This document shows positions 44,389-57,124 of a DNA stretch of 64,000 bases, piece by piece. Made by a program: the position numbers and the translations under genes. Source of the DNA: Otatea glauca (lineage: Eukaryota; Streptophyta; Magnoliopsida; Poales; Poaceae); assembly GCA_036346275.1 (NCBI GenBank), contig CM070723.1:7316001-7380000 (forward strand), read 5' to 3'. Under the pieces are notes generated by a model. The model did no database searches. It was not told the origin of the DNA and saw only the letters and a program-made list of their open reading frames with translations. Position 1 is the stretch's first letter; each line of letters begins with the position of its first letter.

Positions 44389-47300
44389 ATGCCGACGGGG
44401 GTCGCCGCCCCTTCACCGAGGGACGACGAGGTCGTAGTGCCCGCTTCGTTCTTCGAGCGCGGCTTCGGCCTGCCGTTGCACCCGTTCGTCCGAGGGCTGC
44501 TCTTCCACTACAAGGCAGAGGTACATCATCTCAACCCCAACGGGGTCCTCCACATCACGATTTTCATCACGCTTTGTGAGGCCTTCTTGGGGATTGAGCC
44601 GCACTGGGTGCTGTGGAGGTACTTTTTCCACGCAAGGCTCTGGAAGGACAAGCCAGCGGACGCCACGACGCCCATCGGTGGCCTGGCCCTCCAGCTTCGA
44701 TCCGGCCGAAGCGCGGAGTATCTCGATGTCAAGCTACCGTCGTCCAACAGGGGATGGCGTTCTGAATGGTTTTACATTCGGAACGTCGGAGACAGCGCCC
44801 CGCCTTTCACCGGCGAGCTTCCTGTGGTGGGGAAAGAATGGACCTGGGGTGCTGACAAGAAGGAGAAGAAGAAGGTGGCCCTGATCGTGGAGCAGGTCAG
44901 GGCTCTTAAGGAGCAGAGGCTCACCGGGGACGTTGTCGTGCGCGCCTTCATGGGGATGCGCGTGAAACCCCTCATGGACAGGCCGCGCCCCCTGTTCCGG
45001 TATGAGGGGGCGTCCGACAAAATGAGGATGGCGGAACCCGAGCTTGCCGCGACTGGGGTCGAAGCCCGGGTGGCCGCCGTTACGGGCGGAAGAGCTACTG
45101 AAGCTACGGGCGGCCATTCGGAGCCATTCTAAACGGCCCACCCCCCAAATCTGGTAGGTTGAGCGGACTTCTTCTCGCCTCTCTCTTCCCTTTGCCTTTG
45201 GCGCCCGGTCTGACCAGTGTTTTCGTATCTTCTAGGGGCTCTTGGGAATGGTCTCCCGGGCGTTGCACCCGGGGGAGAAGGCGTTGAGGGCAGCGGCCCG
45301 TGCGGAGGCCGCACAGCTCGACTCCTCCCGCAAGAAGCGGAAGGAGGAGAAGAGGAAGAAGAAGAAGGAGGAGCTTGCGGCGAGGGCCGCGCGTGGTGAG
45401 GACGAGTCTGAGACCACCGCTGCGGGGACGACCTCCGCCGACAGCAGCGGGGGCAGCCCCGGTCACCCATACCGTGGGTTCTTCTCTGACTCGTCGACCG
45501 GTGGTGGCCCGAGCGGGGGCCCGTCGGAGGGCGACTGCGCAGGCACCGCGGCCGGGGGCCCCAGGCGGAGGGCGACCATGCGGTCGACGTCGTCGTCGTG
45601 CCTCCAGTGGAGGCGGTTTCGGGGAAGCGGCCGGCGGATCTGCCCCTTGGAGGGGGACCGGCAAAGAGGGCGCGCTTGCCGCGCGCCCGCTCGGCTCAGT
45701 AAGTACCCCTTTTCCTCGTTTGAACATTGTTGCCACAAAGCCGCCCGAACAGCTCCTAAGTGCTTGCGATGTGCAGCGCCTATACGGGTGTGACCGTGGC
45801 CGCGGCTGCGGCGCGCCCTGTGGTGGCTCCGCAAGGGACGGCGCCGTTCCTGCCGCCGGAGGAGTCGCACGGCGGCGGGGCGCTGCAGTTGGTGACGGAG
45901 ACGCCAACTGGGTTGGCGATGGTCGTGGCGCAGGCGGCCGAGCCGGGGCGCGCCGAGGGCGCGCTTGCCATCGGAGGGACGGGGCCTCACTCAGAGGCCG
46001 AGGTCGGTGAGGGGCTCCCGCCGCCTCCGCCGGGGACGCCGCCGGGTGGCGCGATCGTCGTTACGGAGGGGGAATCGACGACGCTACCCGCGAGCTCGCT
46101 GGCAGAGACGGCGCCGGTGCTGGAGACGTCCGACCCCATGCCTCAAGGGGAGGTATCGGTCGAGGCCCCGCAAGCGCAGGTCGCCGAGGGGATTCCCGAG
46201 GGGCCAATTCCACCACCCTTGCCCGTGGTGGCCTGGTCGGGCGGCGTCCCATCCGAACGGGCGACCGAGGACCTGTTGCCGGGTGTGGCCCATAGGTCGG
46301 GGACCATAGACGAAGCGGAGGAGAGCGAGTGGGCCGCTCTCCAGCAAGGCGCTCAGGACGCCGAAGCTGAGATAGACCAGATCCGAAAGGGTCTGGCTCT
46401 CGCTCTCGAATCCTCCGGCAGGGCGTTGGACGCGATGGTCGGGGGAGTCCGGCCGGTTAGCATGGTAAGTTGATCGAAAGCCCGACTTCTCGTAACTTCT
46501 GATGAATTCGCGGCGAGACTGACGGAGTGTCTGCATTTTGCAGCATCTGCGGGTCCGCTCTGAGGGCAAGGCCGAGCTCCTACAGCGCTCGGACAGCCAG
46601 CGGGTGGCTGCTGTGGAGGAATGCAATCGGCTGCGCCCTGAGCTACGCATGGCTCAAGAGGCTCTGACCGTCAGGCGGGCGGAAGCGGCGGAGACCCGCC
46701 AAGAGCTGGATCAGGCCACGAAGGCCCTCTTCGAAGAGCGCCTGGGGGCCAAGTCCCTGAGGGCGAGGGTGGCGGAACTCGAGTCCCTCCTAGCGGAGGC
46801 TGCCAGTGCCAAGGATGCCACCGTCACTGCAGAGGGGGCCGCACGAGCGCAGGCGACCCGTCTGCGAGACGAGCGGGACCAGGCCCGGAAAGACGCCGAT
46901 CGAGTACGTTCTGAGCGGGAGATCGCTCGAAAGGAGCTGGCTTCTTTGAGGACCTCATACGAGGCAGTCAGGGAAGAAACCAGCAACTTGGCGAGCTCTG
47001 CAGCCGGTAAGTGTCTCAACTCCTCAGTCGATTCTGCCAGCTCGACTCATAAGGCGTGCTCATCTGGAGATGTTGTAATCCGCAGAGCTGCAGAAGCATC
47101 TGAGCACCGCTATTGAGGCGCAGAAGGCGGCGGTGGACGCTCGCGACGTGGTGACCGCGGCCCGAGACGTAGCTCTGGCGTCGCAGAAGTTGGCGGAGGA
47201 GGAGCGGTCCGAGCTATCTGCCGAGTCGGCGGCCCTTCGAAAGGCCGCCCAAGAGTTGTCTTGACGGTGCTCGGGTCGTCGCCGGGCCCAAGCTCGCTCG

Positions 47301-47547
47301 CCGCCGCCTGGCCGGAGTGCCCGCGCACGTCCTCGGCTCGGTGAGCGAGGGGACCGTGCTTGGAGCATCGTCGGCCCTTGTCAACGCCATTTCTTATTAT
47401 GATGGAATCGACCTTGGCACTGTTGGGAGCGGGATCGCGGGGAACCGAACCAAGGAGGAGGTCGACCGATTCGAACTCCAAGTCGAGCCGTACGCCTGGG
47501 AGATTGCTGACCGGATCTTCCCCCAGAACATCCTCCACAGGAAATAG
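44389..47547 (+). pseudogene. Additional ORF (aORF) of Tat element K, multi-exon, antisense to gag-pol
   Basis: Resembles the 'putative gypsy type transposon' proteins (Transposase_28-type) encoded antisense in Tat elements; role unproven. Exon 1 (44389-45132) carries the conserved core (ERGFGLPLHPFVRGLLFHYK, WRYFFHARLW) and stops 21 bp before a good donor at 45154. Exon 2 (45236-45698) has a nuclear-signal-like KKRKEEKRKKKKEE. Exon 3 is 45777-46464, Pro/Glu-rich. Exon 4 (46544-47006) is a long coiled coil. Exon 5 begins at 47086 and hits a TGA at 47262; a conserved-looking tail (YYDGIDLGTVGSG, AWEIADRIFP) follows in another frame to 47547. Introns have GT-AG ends. The breaks suggest loss of function. 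Confidence 0.7.
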
Positions 47548-48387
47548 GAAGGAGTCAGAACATGCCTTACTTTACTGTAAAAGACTTATCATATGTGAAT
47601 AAACTTAAAAAATTTAGCAAGTTCCATACGCCTCTTGCCCTCTTTTATGTTTTGGTGGGTGCTCGACCGGCCATAGCTTTAGGGACCACCGAGGTCACTT
47701 ATGCGTAGGTCGGGTCGCTTCGGGAGGGGCAAAGAGAATAGGAACTTTTGGCTACGCAGCAGTTACACGCACTTGTGAGGGATAGAAATATTCCCAACCG
47801 GCCAAAGATCGTTCCGCTCGGGCACTTCCTTCTTCCGCTAAGTGCTACTTCGCAACCGTAGCCGCCGGGTCGTAGGCCGTAGCACTTGGGTCGAGAGGAT
47901 TACCGCTTGGGAAGGACCTCGTGACCAGTCGGGTCACCGACCCGCATAAGCGTGTGAGTTAGCCGTGTTTGCACGGGAGAGGAGTGTTCTCGACCGACCA
48001 AAGGTCACTCCACTCGGGTACTTCCTTCTTCCGCTAAGTACTACTCAGCAACCATAGCCGCTGGGACGTAGACCGTAGCACTCGGGTTGAGAGGGTTACC
48101 GCTTGGGAAAGACCTCGTGACCGGCCGGGTTACCGACCCGATAAGCGTCGACCAGAAGCAGCCTGAATGGGGGTGCCAACGGGCAGCCCCCGAGCGTCAC
48201 ACGGCAACCAGGTGCTCGGAAGGAGAAGTAAAGATGACGCAAGGAAAAAGAAAAGGACTTAGGGATAGAAACACCTTAATTTTTCTATGTTCCATGCGTT
48301 GGGGAGGACGCGGCCATCCGTGTCCCTGAGCCGAAAGGTGCCAGGCCGAAGAACCTCTACGACGGTAAAGGGGCCTTCCCAGGGCGG
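47548..48387. other. Spacer between the aORF and integrase, with a 196-bp-spaced direct repeat
   Basis: Two diverged copies of a ~155-bp unit (47796-47952 and 47992-48147) share 'acttccttcttccgctaagt' and 'ttaccgcttgggaa'. No gene. The integrase reading frame ends at its right edge. Confidence 0.7.
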
Positions 48388-49776
48388 CTAGAGCTTGTGC
48401 TTGTCTTTGCTGGTCTGGACCCGACGCAGGACCAGGTCGCCAGCGCTGAAGGATCGCCCTCGAACCTGGCGGCTGTGGTAGCGCCGCAGAGCTTGTTGAT
48501 ACTTGGCCGATCGTAGAATGGCCACATCGCGCGCCTCGCCAAGCTGGTCGATGGTGTCTTGTTGCGAGGCGAGCCCCCGAGCCTCGTCGAAGGCTTGTAA
48601 TCTTGGGGCGCCATATTCCAGGTCGGTTGGTAAGACAGCTTCAGCGCCGAATACCATGAAGAACAGTGTAAACCCGGTTGCCCGAGTCGGTGTGGTCCGC
48701 AGGCTCCAGAGGACGGAGGGTAGCTCAGCCACCCATCGCCCCGCGAAATGCTTCAGTCGACTGAAGATCCGCGGCTTGAGTCCTTGGAGGATCATGCCGT
48801 TTGCGCGTTCGACCTGACCGTTAGTCCGCGGATGGGCCACGGCTGCCCAATCGATGCGAATGTTGAAGTTGTCGCAGAACTCGAGGAACTCCTTCCCCGT
48901 GAACTGCGTCCCGTTGTCGGTGATGATAGAGTTTGGGACTCCAAACCGAAAGACGATGTCGCGGAAGAAGGTGGCCGCTTGTACCGACGTGACGCTCACG
49001 ACCGGCTTGGCCTCTATCCACTTGGTGAACTTGTCCACCGCGACGAAGAGATGAGTAAAGCCCCCGGGCGCTTTCTTGAAGGGCCCGACCAGATCGAGTC
49101 CCCATACTGCAAACGGCCAGGTGATGGGAATCGTCTGTAAGGCCTGAGCTGGCAGATGTGTCTGCCGGGCGAAGAATTGGCATCTTTCACAAAGCGCATA
49201 ACTGCCAACGATCGGACACGGCGGTCGGCCAGTAGAAACCTTGTCGAAAGGCTTTTCCTACCAGGGACCGGGGCGCGGCATGGTGACCGCAGACTCCGCC
49301 ATGGATATCGACCAGCAGTTGTTTTCCTTGGTCGGCCAGGATACACTTCTGGAGGACTCCGGAGGGACTCCTTTTGTAAAGGTCTGGCCCGACCAGGACG
49401 AAAGATTTTGCCCGTCGAGCGAGGCGCCGAGCCTCGGTCGGGTTGATGGGAAGCGATCCGTCTGTCAAACGATCGATGAAGGGCTTCCTCCAGTCGGACT
49501 CAGTCGTTAGTACACTGCGGCCCGACCCGGTCGTATTTACGCTCGACCGCCCGGCGATCGGAGCAACCGCGCTCGGCAGGTCGGGTGGCCGCTCGGCCAC
49601 TGGGTTCAACTGGACGGAAGGAAGCAGAAGGTCACGGACGAAGATCCCAGGTGGGACTGGCTCTCTACTGGAGGCAAGATTGGCTAGGTAATCGGCCTCA
49701 CCATTGTAGCGTCTGTAGCTATGGTGGAGCTCGAAACCCTTGAACCGCTCCTTGACCTTGCGCACTTCTCGACAGT
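48388..49776 (-). pseudogene. Integrase of K (broken)
   Basis: The core at 49038-48388 has MDKFTKWIEAKPV, SIITDNGTQF and HPRTNGQVERANG, covering the DDE catalytic region. The zinc-binding N-terminal part is in the 49776-49187 block (DIHGGVCGHHAA, GFYWPT) with a frameshift between the blocks. The upstream part of this block is the end of the second RNase H (HSYRRYNGEADYLANLASS). Confidence 0.85.
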
Positions 49777-49781
49777 ACGCG

Positions 49782-51421
49782 TGAAGGACCATGTGGAGGT
49801 CCATCCATGTTTGCGATGAGTATTTGACTTTATTTGAGCAAGGTGTGCTCAAGTTTGAGTTTGATTTGGATTGATTTTCAAAATGAAGCAATTTGAGTTG
49901 TCTCGCCAGAGTGGCGATGCTGGCCGTATGGACGCCAGTAGTGATGAGTTGGATGGTTTATTGCACATCTTTGTGGGCATTGCTATGTGAGGAGTTTCCT
50001 TGTCTTTGATGGTTGCAGGGCGACGGTGCTAGGTCATGGTGAGGCGAAGGATGACCGGGACTAGGCGAGGAGCGTCGGAGGTCCAGACGGTTGGGAGATC
50101 GCCGGAAGATGATCGGAGATGGAGTCCGGGCAAGTCAAGAAGACAAAGAAAGGAGTTGATGCTAGCTAGATGCTGCGTGGATCAATGAGGGTCGTCGGAT
50201 TGAGGTCTAGTTGATAGGTTAGCGGGTCTAGGTAGTATGCTTTGAAAATCGTGCAAGAAAACCCGGTATGTGTGTGGGTTTTGGGTTAGCCCTTGCATGG
50301 CTGTGTGTGTGGGTTAATCCTAGCCCTTAGATGAGTGCTCTAGGGTTGAGGGACTCATCCAAGGGTAGTAGGTGGCCCAAGAGTAGTATAAATAGGGGTG
50401 GAGGGGTAGCCTCCTTCCCTTGAAGGTGTTGAGGTTTTTGATGCTCATTTGAGCTTTGCCCACATGAATGTGAGGCTTTGTAACCTCCCCTTCCAGAAAT
50501 GAAAGTTTTATCCATCCACCTCTGAATTTATTTTGCGCATTTACATTATGTCTTTACTTTACGCAATTTAAATTCAGTATTTACTTTCCCGCAATTACAT
50601 TCCCGCAATTTACTTTCAAGTAATTTGGATTTGCCTCCCCTCCTTCTAAATGCTGCTGATCTTGGATGTTTTGAGTGTGTTCATATGGTTTTACATCTCT
50701 TTTGCACTCTTGGATTGAGTAGAGAACATCTTTTCTTTCAAGTTCGAACTTTGTTCAGAACTTATTCTTTGCGCAGCAGTCAGTGTTTGATTTTTGTAAA
50801 AATATAGAAAAATACTTTTTGAGTGATTCTTGTGGGAGTAGGTGCGGGACTCTGATATACACTTGAATAAAAATTTTGGAGTTCACTTGTTGCACCGTTT
50901 GGGCGCCATGAGGTGAAAACCGAGTCCCAAACTTTCTGCTCGAAGTTCTTGAGCATACTGTGTTCTTAGATTTTTCCTGTTTTTTCTGTAAGTATTTTTG
51001 TGGAGAAATTTGGTGGAGTTCTTCAGGACTCTGATTCTAATAGATATAAAAATTCTCATAATTTTTTGAGCTGCATAAACCCGCCAATCTCCTGTGCAAA
51101 TTGAGGACAAGTTCTGGAAATTCTGCTTTTGCTTTTCTGAAAGTGACTTTTGTGATTTGAATTGATGTCCTTTCTAAAAGCAAGAGTTTGAATTGATTCC
51201 TCTTTATCTTGGACACTAGACAACCAGGATTGTGACTCAAAAATCCCCACATATTTTATGGTACTTATCCATGCAAGCTTGGGGTACACATGGTTGTCTA
51301 GTTTTTCGGGTTTTTCACAATTTCCTTTGAGCGATCTTGTCGAGGTTTTTGTTGGAGTATTTTGGGGGAATTTTTATTTGCGACCATTCACCCCCCCTCT
51401 GTTCGCCATCTCGGTCCTTCA
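49782..51421 (+). mobile_element. Solo Copia LTR 'J', inserted in K's RNase H
   Basis: Ends TGAAGGACC and GGTCCTTCA; perfect duplication ACGCG (49777-49781 and 51422-51426); 1640 bp. TATAAATA at 50387-50394, and a terminal 'attcaccccccctct' like the Sirevirus LTRs here. No internal region. The K pol frame is split by it. Confidence 0.85.
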
Positions 51422-51426
51422 ACGCG

Positions 51427-53115
51427 TCCATGCGGGTGTCTCGGGGCTCCACTGCTTTCATAACCTGGTCGACGACAAGCTTGGAGTCCCCGTGGACGTA
51501 GAGTCGACGAGCGCCGAGGTCGGCAGCGATCCGGAGACCGTTGACGAGAGCCTCGTACTCGGCGACATTGTTGGTCGCATCGAAGAGCAACCTGATGGCG
51601 TATTGAAGTTTGTTCCTGAGCGGGGAAACGATGACAACTCCCGCGCCCTTGCCGCTCTTGGTGTAGGACCCATCGAAGTACATCGTCCAGTACTCGGGGT
51701 CTTCGAGCGCCGGTGGCGCCTGGGCTTCGGTCCACTCGGCGACGAAGTCAGCCAAGGCCTGTGACTTGATCGCCGTTCGAAGAACGTATGTTATGCCGTG
51801 ACCACTAAGCTCGAGCGCCCACTTGGCTATCCTTTCTGAGGCGTCGCGGTTGTGGACGATCTCGCCGAGCGGTGACGTGGTTACCACAGTGATGGCGTGC
51901 TGGTCGAAGTAATGGACGAGCTTTCTTTTGGCGATGAGCACTGCGTAAAGCAGCTTCTGCACCTGCGGGTGCCGAGCTTTGGACTCGGAAAGCACCTCGC
52001 TGATGAAGTAGACTGGCCGTTGTACTTTGAGTTCTCGACCCTCTTCCGCTCGTTCCACCATAAGGGCCGCACTGACGACTTGGGCAGTGGCGGCGATGTA
52101 GAGGAGCAGCGGTTCACCTGGTGCCGGGGCAACCAGGATCGGAGGTGAGGACAAGAAGGCCTTCAAGCGGGTGAGGGCCTCCTGAGCCTCCTGGGTCCAC
52201 CGGCGATCGGTTTCTTAAGCGACTGTAGCGGCATTCCGCGCTCGCCAAGGCGAGACACGAAACGGCTTAAGGCTGCAAGGCATCCAGTTAGCCTCTGGAT
52301 CCCTTTGAGGTTGCCAACCGGGACCATCCTTACGATTGCCGAGATCTTCTCTTGATTGGCCTCGATGCCACGCTCGGAGACGATGAAGCCGAGGAGCTTC
52401 CCCTTGGGGACCCCGAAGACGCACTTCTCGGGGTTGAGCTTTATGCGGAACCGCCGGAGGTTCGCGAAGGTCTCCCCTAGGTCGGTGATGAGGTCGTCGG
52501 CCTTCCTGGTCTTCACGACGATGTCGTCGACGTACGCCTCAATGTTGCGGCCGATCTGGTCGTTGAAACAGTTTGCATACATCGCTGGTATGTAGCGCCC
52601 GCATTTTTTAGACCGAACGGCATTGTTATGTAGCAGGATGAGCCAAACGGAGTGATGAAGGAGGTCGTGAGCTGGTTGGACTCCTTCAGCGCTATCTGGT
52701 GGTAGTCCGATTAGGCATCCAGAAAGGAAAGGGACTCACACCCCGCGGTGGAGTCGATGACTTGGTCGATGCGGGGCAAGGGGAACGGGTCCTTTGGACA
52801 CGCCTTGTTGAGACTCGTATAGTCAACGCACATTCTCCATTGCCCATTCTTCTTTTTTACAAGTACAGGGTTGGCCAGCCACTCGGGGTGGCATACCTCT
52901 TTTACAAACTCTGCAGCCAAAAGCTTGGCGATCTCCTCCCCTATGATCCTGCGCTTCTCCTCGTCGAAGCGGCGCAGGCGTTGGGCGATCGGCTTTGAGC
53001 CTGGTCGGATGCTCAAGGAGTGCTCGACGACTTCCCTGGAAATTCCCGGCATGTCAGAGGACTTCCATGCAAAGACATCGTTGTTGGCGCGGAGGAAGTC
53101 GACTAGCGCGCTTTC
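51427..53115 (-). pseudogene. Reverse transcriptase and RNase H of K (broken)
   Basis: Read on the minus strand: RT fingers and palm at 53052-52711 (WLANPVLVKKKNGQWRMCVD, then NKACPKDPFPLPRIDQ), the catalytic YVDDIVVKT within 52582-52163, then RNase H at 52166-51427. The latter contains a degenerate first RNase H and a second, archaeal-type RNase H (MYFDGSYTKSGKGAGVVI, NNVAEYEALVNGL, HGDSKLVVDQV), a feature of Tat elements. Stops or frameshifts occur near 52711 and 52163, and J cuts the second RNase H. Confidence 0.85.
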
Positions 53116-54402
53116 CTATTTAGCGGGGAGCGTGGCTCCGACCCGCACGGTCTTGGTCTGATCCCCGGGATCGACCGCAACCTTGTTCGTGTCCTCAGCG
53201 GACTTGAAGGATCCCGCCCCCGACTTGCTAGACTCAGGGGCGGACTCGGAGGCCTCCCTCCGGAGGTTGATGAGCTCGGCGGACGCGATGACCGCCGACG
53301 CTAGCTCGCAACTGCTTCGCTCGCAGTTGTAAGCGAGCTGGAAGGACGAAGCCACGGTGATGACTCCCCGCGGCCCGGGCATCTTCAGCTTCAGATAGGT
53401 GTATCTGGGGACCGCCATGAACTTGGCGTAGCATGGCCTCCCCAGGATAGCGTGGTAGGAGCCGGGGAAATCCACGACCTCAAAAGTGAGGGTCTCCGTG
53501 CGGAAATTTTCCGGTCCTCCAAAGGTGACGGGCAGGTCGACCTGCCCAAGCGGGTGGGCCTGCTGGCCAGGGATGACGTCGTGGAAAGGCGCCTTGCTCG
53601 ATCGGAGACCCGAGCGGGGGACCCCCATGGCGTCAAGCGTCTCAACATAGAGGATGTTGAGGCCGCTGCCACCGTCCATTAGCACCTTCGGGAGGCGCTT
53701 CTTCCCCACGATGGGGTCGACCACAAGCTGGTATCTCCCAGGCTGTGGGACGTGGTCGGGATGATCGGTCCGATCGAAGGTGATCGGGGATTCTGACCAC
53801 CGAAGATATTGGGGGACGGCTGGCGTGACGGTGTGGACCTCGCGGTAGGCGAGCTTGAGCCGACGCTTGTCAGCGTAGCATGCCGGTCCACCAAAGATCA
53901 TGAGGCATCCGTCGGGCTCCGGGAACTCGTCGTCCGCCATCTTCTCCGTGACCTTTGGGGCCGGGGCTGGCTTCTTTCCTTTGCCCCGCGGCATCGTGGG
54001 GGCGCCGGAGAGGAAACGCCTCAGGACCTCACAGTCCCGGTACTTGTGTTTGACGGGGAACCCGTGGTTTGGGCACGGGCTGTCCATCAACTTTTCGAAG
54101 TGGTCGGGCGCGACGGTCGGTCGCACCTGCTGCTTGGCAGGTCGGTCGACAGCTGCGACCACTTGGGCCTCGCGGACCTGCTTTCCATGCCGCTTCCGCT
54201 TGTCGGAGCGGTCGGAAGGGGACCCGGCTCGGGCGCCGGGCTCTTGCTGGGCCTTTCCTCCTTCGAAGATGGCCCCCACAGCCTCCTCGCCGGAGGCGTG
54301 GTTGGTGGCGATATCCAGAAGCTCCTTGGTGGTCCTGGGCTTGACACAGCCCAGTTTGTGCACCAAGGCCTTGCAAGAGGTGCCGTAGATGAATGCCCCC
54401 AC
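53116..54402 (-). pseudogene. Gag C-terminus and protease of K
   Basis: 428 open codons. It begins in the gag core, includes a knuckle-like CPNHGFPVKHKYRDC and a linker. The protease-like region follows with VLMDGGSGLNILY in place of D(S/T)G and FPGSYHAILGRPCYAKF further on. It is the longest intact block of K. Confidence 0.8.
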
Positions 54403-55949
54403 GACATCGGCGTCGGAGATGTCGGGGAGCTCGTTGCATTGGCGGGAGAAGCGCCGGATTTAATCCCGAGAGTTTCTCCCGGCTGCTGTTTGCAGCTCTT
54501 CAGGTCCCAGGAGTTCCCAGGGCGCTTATAGGTGCCCTGGAAGTTGCCGACGAAGAGGGTCTTCATGTCAGCCCAGTTCCTGATGGTCTTTGCGGGCAAG
54601 TACTTGAGCCAAGCTCGAGCCGAGTCCGCAAGGTATATAGGGAGGTATTGGATGATAAAGAGGTCATCCGTTGCTCCCCCTGCCCGGCACGCGAGCCGGT
54701 AGTCCTCAAGCCATACGCCGGGGTTCGTGGCCCCGGTGTATTTGGCAATGTTGGTCGGTGCCTCGACCGGCGGGGAATCGCACGGCGAATCCTCGGCGTA
54801 AGGCCCGTGGTCCCGACCATCGGGGCTTGGGCTTGGTGGTGATGGCGTCGTCCCGCCCACAACACGCGAGTGGGCGGCCTCATCCGCTGCTTTTCTCCGC
54901 GCCTCGAGGGTGGCGTGAATGTCATAGGCGCTGCCGAGGCGCTGGCGCACCGGGGTGCGCGAGGCCTGGGGTTGTTCGTGGTGCGCTGCTGCCGCTTTGC
55001 CGCCCAATTGCCCGAGTAGCGGTGACGGGCCCGGCGCCGAGGTGGTACCGGTGGTAGGAGGCGAGGCTCGCATGTCTTTGCATGGTCGCACGCTCCACCA
55101 GCCCCCGGAGGTTCTGGTACATGGCTTTTGCCTCCGGGTCACCGGCTCGGCGAGCCTCGAGCAACGATTGCACCGGCCGCAGACCACGCTTCGACTCGCG
55201 TGGGAAGAACCGAGGGTCGCCGACTCTTCCACCAGCTTGTGTTGTACACGGCGTGTGCACCGCGCGCCGCCGAGCATCCGCGGGGCTCGGGCTCCTCCGC
55301 TCCAGTTGGCACGAGGTGGTCGAGCTTCGACCGCCGCTCCTCCGACTCTTGGCTGCCATCGGCTGAAGCTCGGTAGCGGCGAGCTTGAGCGCTCAGCGTG
55401 CTCGCGTTGGTATTCCTCCTCCTGCGCCTTAGTGCGCGGATGGGGCCCTCAGAGTCAGCGGGGTTGCGGTCCGTCGACCGTGCCCGCCATGTTGCACACG
55501 CGAGAGTGCCGCCCGCGGGTAGGGTGCTCCGTGTCAGAGCTGGAGTCGTGGCTGAAAGAATCTTCCAGCAACTCATGGATAGAGGCTGGCATGTAGCCGA
55601 CCATTGCCACAAGGTGTGAGCCTGCGGGGGGTGACATGGTCACCTGCCCGAGCCCACGGGAGCTATTGCCAGAAGTGGCGAGGTGCTCCTCGGGTTCCGG
55701 CTTCGGGGCCTGTTGGGGTGCCCCAAGCCGGAGTTTAGCGAGGTTGCCAGAGATGGCGCTTAGGCTCCCGACGGGTGCCTGGTCTCCGGAGACGGTTGGG
55801 ATAAGCACGAGCCCTCCTGCCGAAGTGGCGGTGAAGTCGAGGGAGCCGAAGCGGATCCGGCTTCCCGACGCAGTCGTGCCATCGCGGGTGAAGAATGCCA
55901 TCAGGGAGGCAAACGGGAATCCGGAGATGTCGATGAAGACGCGCAAAGG
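54403..55949 (-). pseudogene. Gag N-terminal part of K (frameshifted)
   Basis: Blocks at 55946-55455 (starts MRVFIDISGFPFASLMAFF) and around 55277-54450, the latter with a retrotransposon-gag core (LADSARAWLKYLP, LFVGNFQGTYKRPG). Several frame changes separate them. It starts four bases inside the primer-binding site. Confidence 0.7.
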
Positions 55950-57124
55950 CCCCTACCTGGCGCGCCAACTGTCGGCGTTTCGAGCACCGGCAAGTAAATT
56001 TGTAAGTCTAAGGGGCCGCGCGTTCCCACTCCCTGAATGGTTAGACTCGAGAGCCCAAGGTGTATACTGGTTCGGGCCGAATGTCCCTACTCCAGTTCGT
56101 TTGGTGACGTTGTATTGCTTAGGTGCAGACAGCTGCACAACGTTTTACAAAGTGAGGGGAAAGAGTTTGAGCACAAGAGTGTTCGCAAAAGCCTAGCGAG
56201 AAGAGGAGATCTCTCCGGTTGCCCCTCTCCTGAGGCTCTGCTTCCCTTTATACAACCGGAGGCGCAGTTACATGGGAAGTTGGGAGAGGCAATCGCCTCG
56301 GTGATGGGTCGTCGCTGGTTTGCCATGTTGGGTCGGTCGCCACGATGGGCGAGGCGATTAGTCTAACTGCCGGAACCTGGCGGACCGCTTCGTGAATCGA
56401 TGATGGTTGACGTTGCAGTGCGTAACGTTGGTACTGCCTCGGGAGGGAGCGTGCCTTCATATTGTACGTGACTGATTGATGAGACTGGAAGCTTGACTTC
56501 AGCAGCCATTTATGCCATCTTGGGAAAGAGCCACCTACTCCTGTACAATCACTTCGATTGACCCCGTCCGTGGGGCACGTGGCTGCCAGCCGGCGAAGGC
56601 TTCGACACGCGGCCCTTGGCGGAGGTTGCCTTGGTTTGGTCGGAGCCGGGGGATCCCGACCCGCTGCGGAGGTCGGGAGCCCCGCTTGGTCGGAGTCGGG
56701 GGACCCCGACCCGCTGCGGAGGTCGGGAACCCCGCTTGGTCGGGGATGCCTACCCCGATCGGTCGGGAATGGGCGCCCTGTGTGGCCCCGCGGGTACTTT
56801 GGTCGGTAGCGGGCCCGAAGCGGCCTGTTAGGCTTGAGCTATGCTTGAGGCAGCCTGCTCGTCACCCTGGGCCGTTGGGGTACCCCTGGTATGAGTATTC
56901 GTCAATAACCCTAGGTTTTGAATTGACACTCATTGACGAAAAAATGGGTATATTCGTATATATATGCATCTGCTTAGTATACCTTAGAAATAAGCACACA
57001 TGTAGCAGGCTTTACTGTTCATGATGAACTGTGGATATGATGGTTAATGAGATCAATGGTAATTTCTTACAAATAAAAATAAAACTATAATTTTAATGCG
57101 GGCGATTATTGGCAATAGCCGGGT

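Larger units (their letters stand above)
40501..56904 (-). mobile_element. Tat-type Ty3/gypsy retrotransposon 'K', nested in C
   Basis: LTRs 40501-41423 and 55970-56904 (TGTCGGCGTTTCGAG ... GAGTATTCGTCA) with perfect duplication ATAAC (40496-40500 and 56905-56909). A primer site TGGCGCGCCAGGTAGGGG (minus strand) lies at 55950-55967; a purine tract (GGGGGTTCGGGGGCTAC, minus strand) abuts the other LTR. Gag-pol is on the minus strand in gypsy order (PR-RT-RH-IN). It also has a second RNase H and plus-strand extra ORFs between pol and the 3' LTR, the hallmark of the Tat lineage. Coding regions are broken and J is inserted in pol. Confidence 0.9.

Noticed and set aside
43722..44579. 285-codon plus-strand ORF before the aORF
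   Set aside because: It spans the TATA box and leader and overlaps the start of the aORF in another frame; the downstream aORF frame carries the conserved domain.
45104..45907. 267-codon minus-strand ORF
   Set aside because: Antisense shadow across aORF exons 2-3; low complexity.
53809..54531. 240-codon plus-strand ORF
   Set aside because: Antisense shadow of K gag-protease, which has the recognisable motifs.
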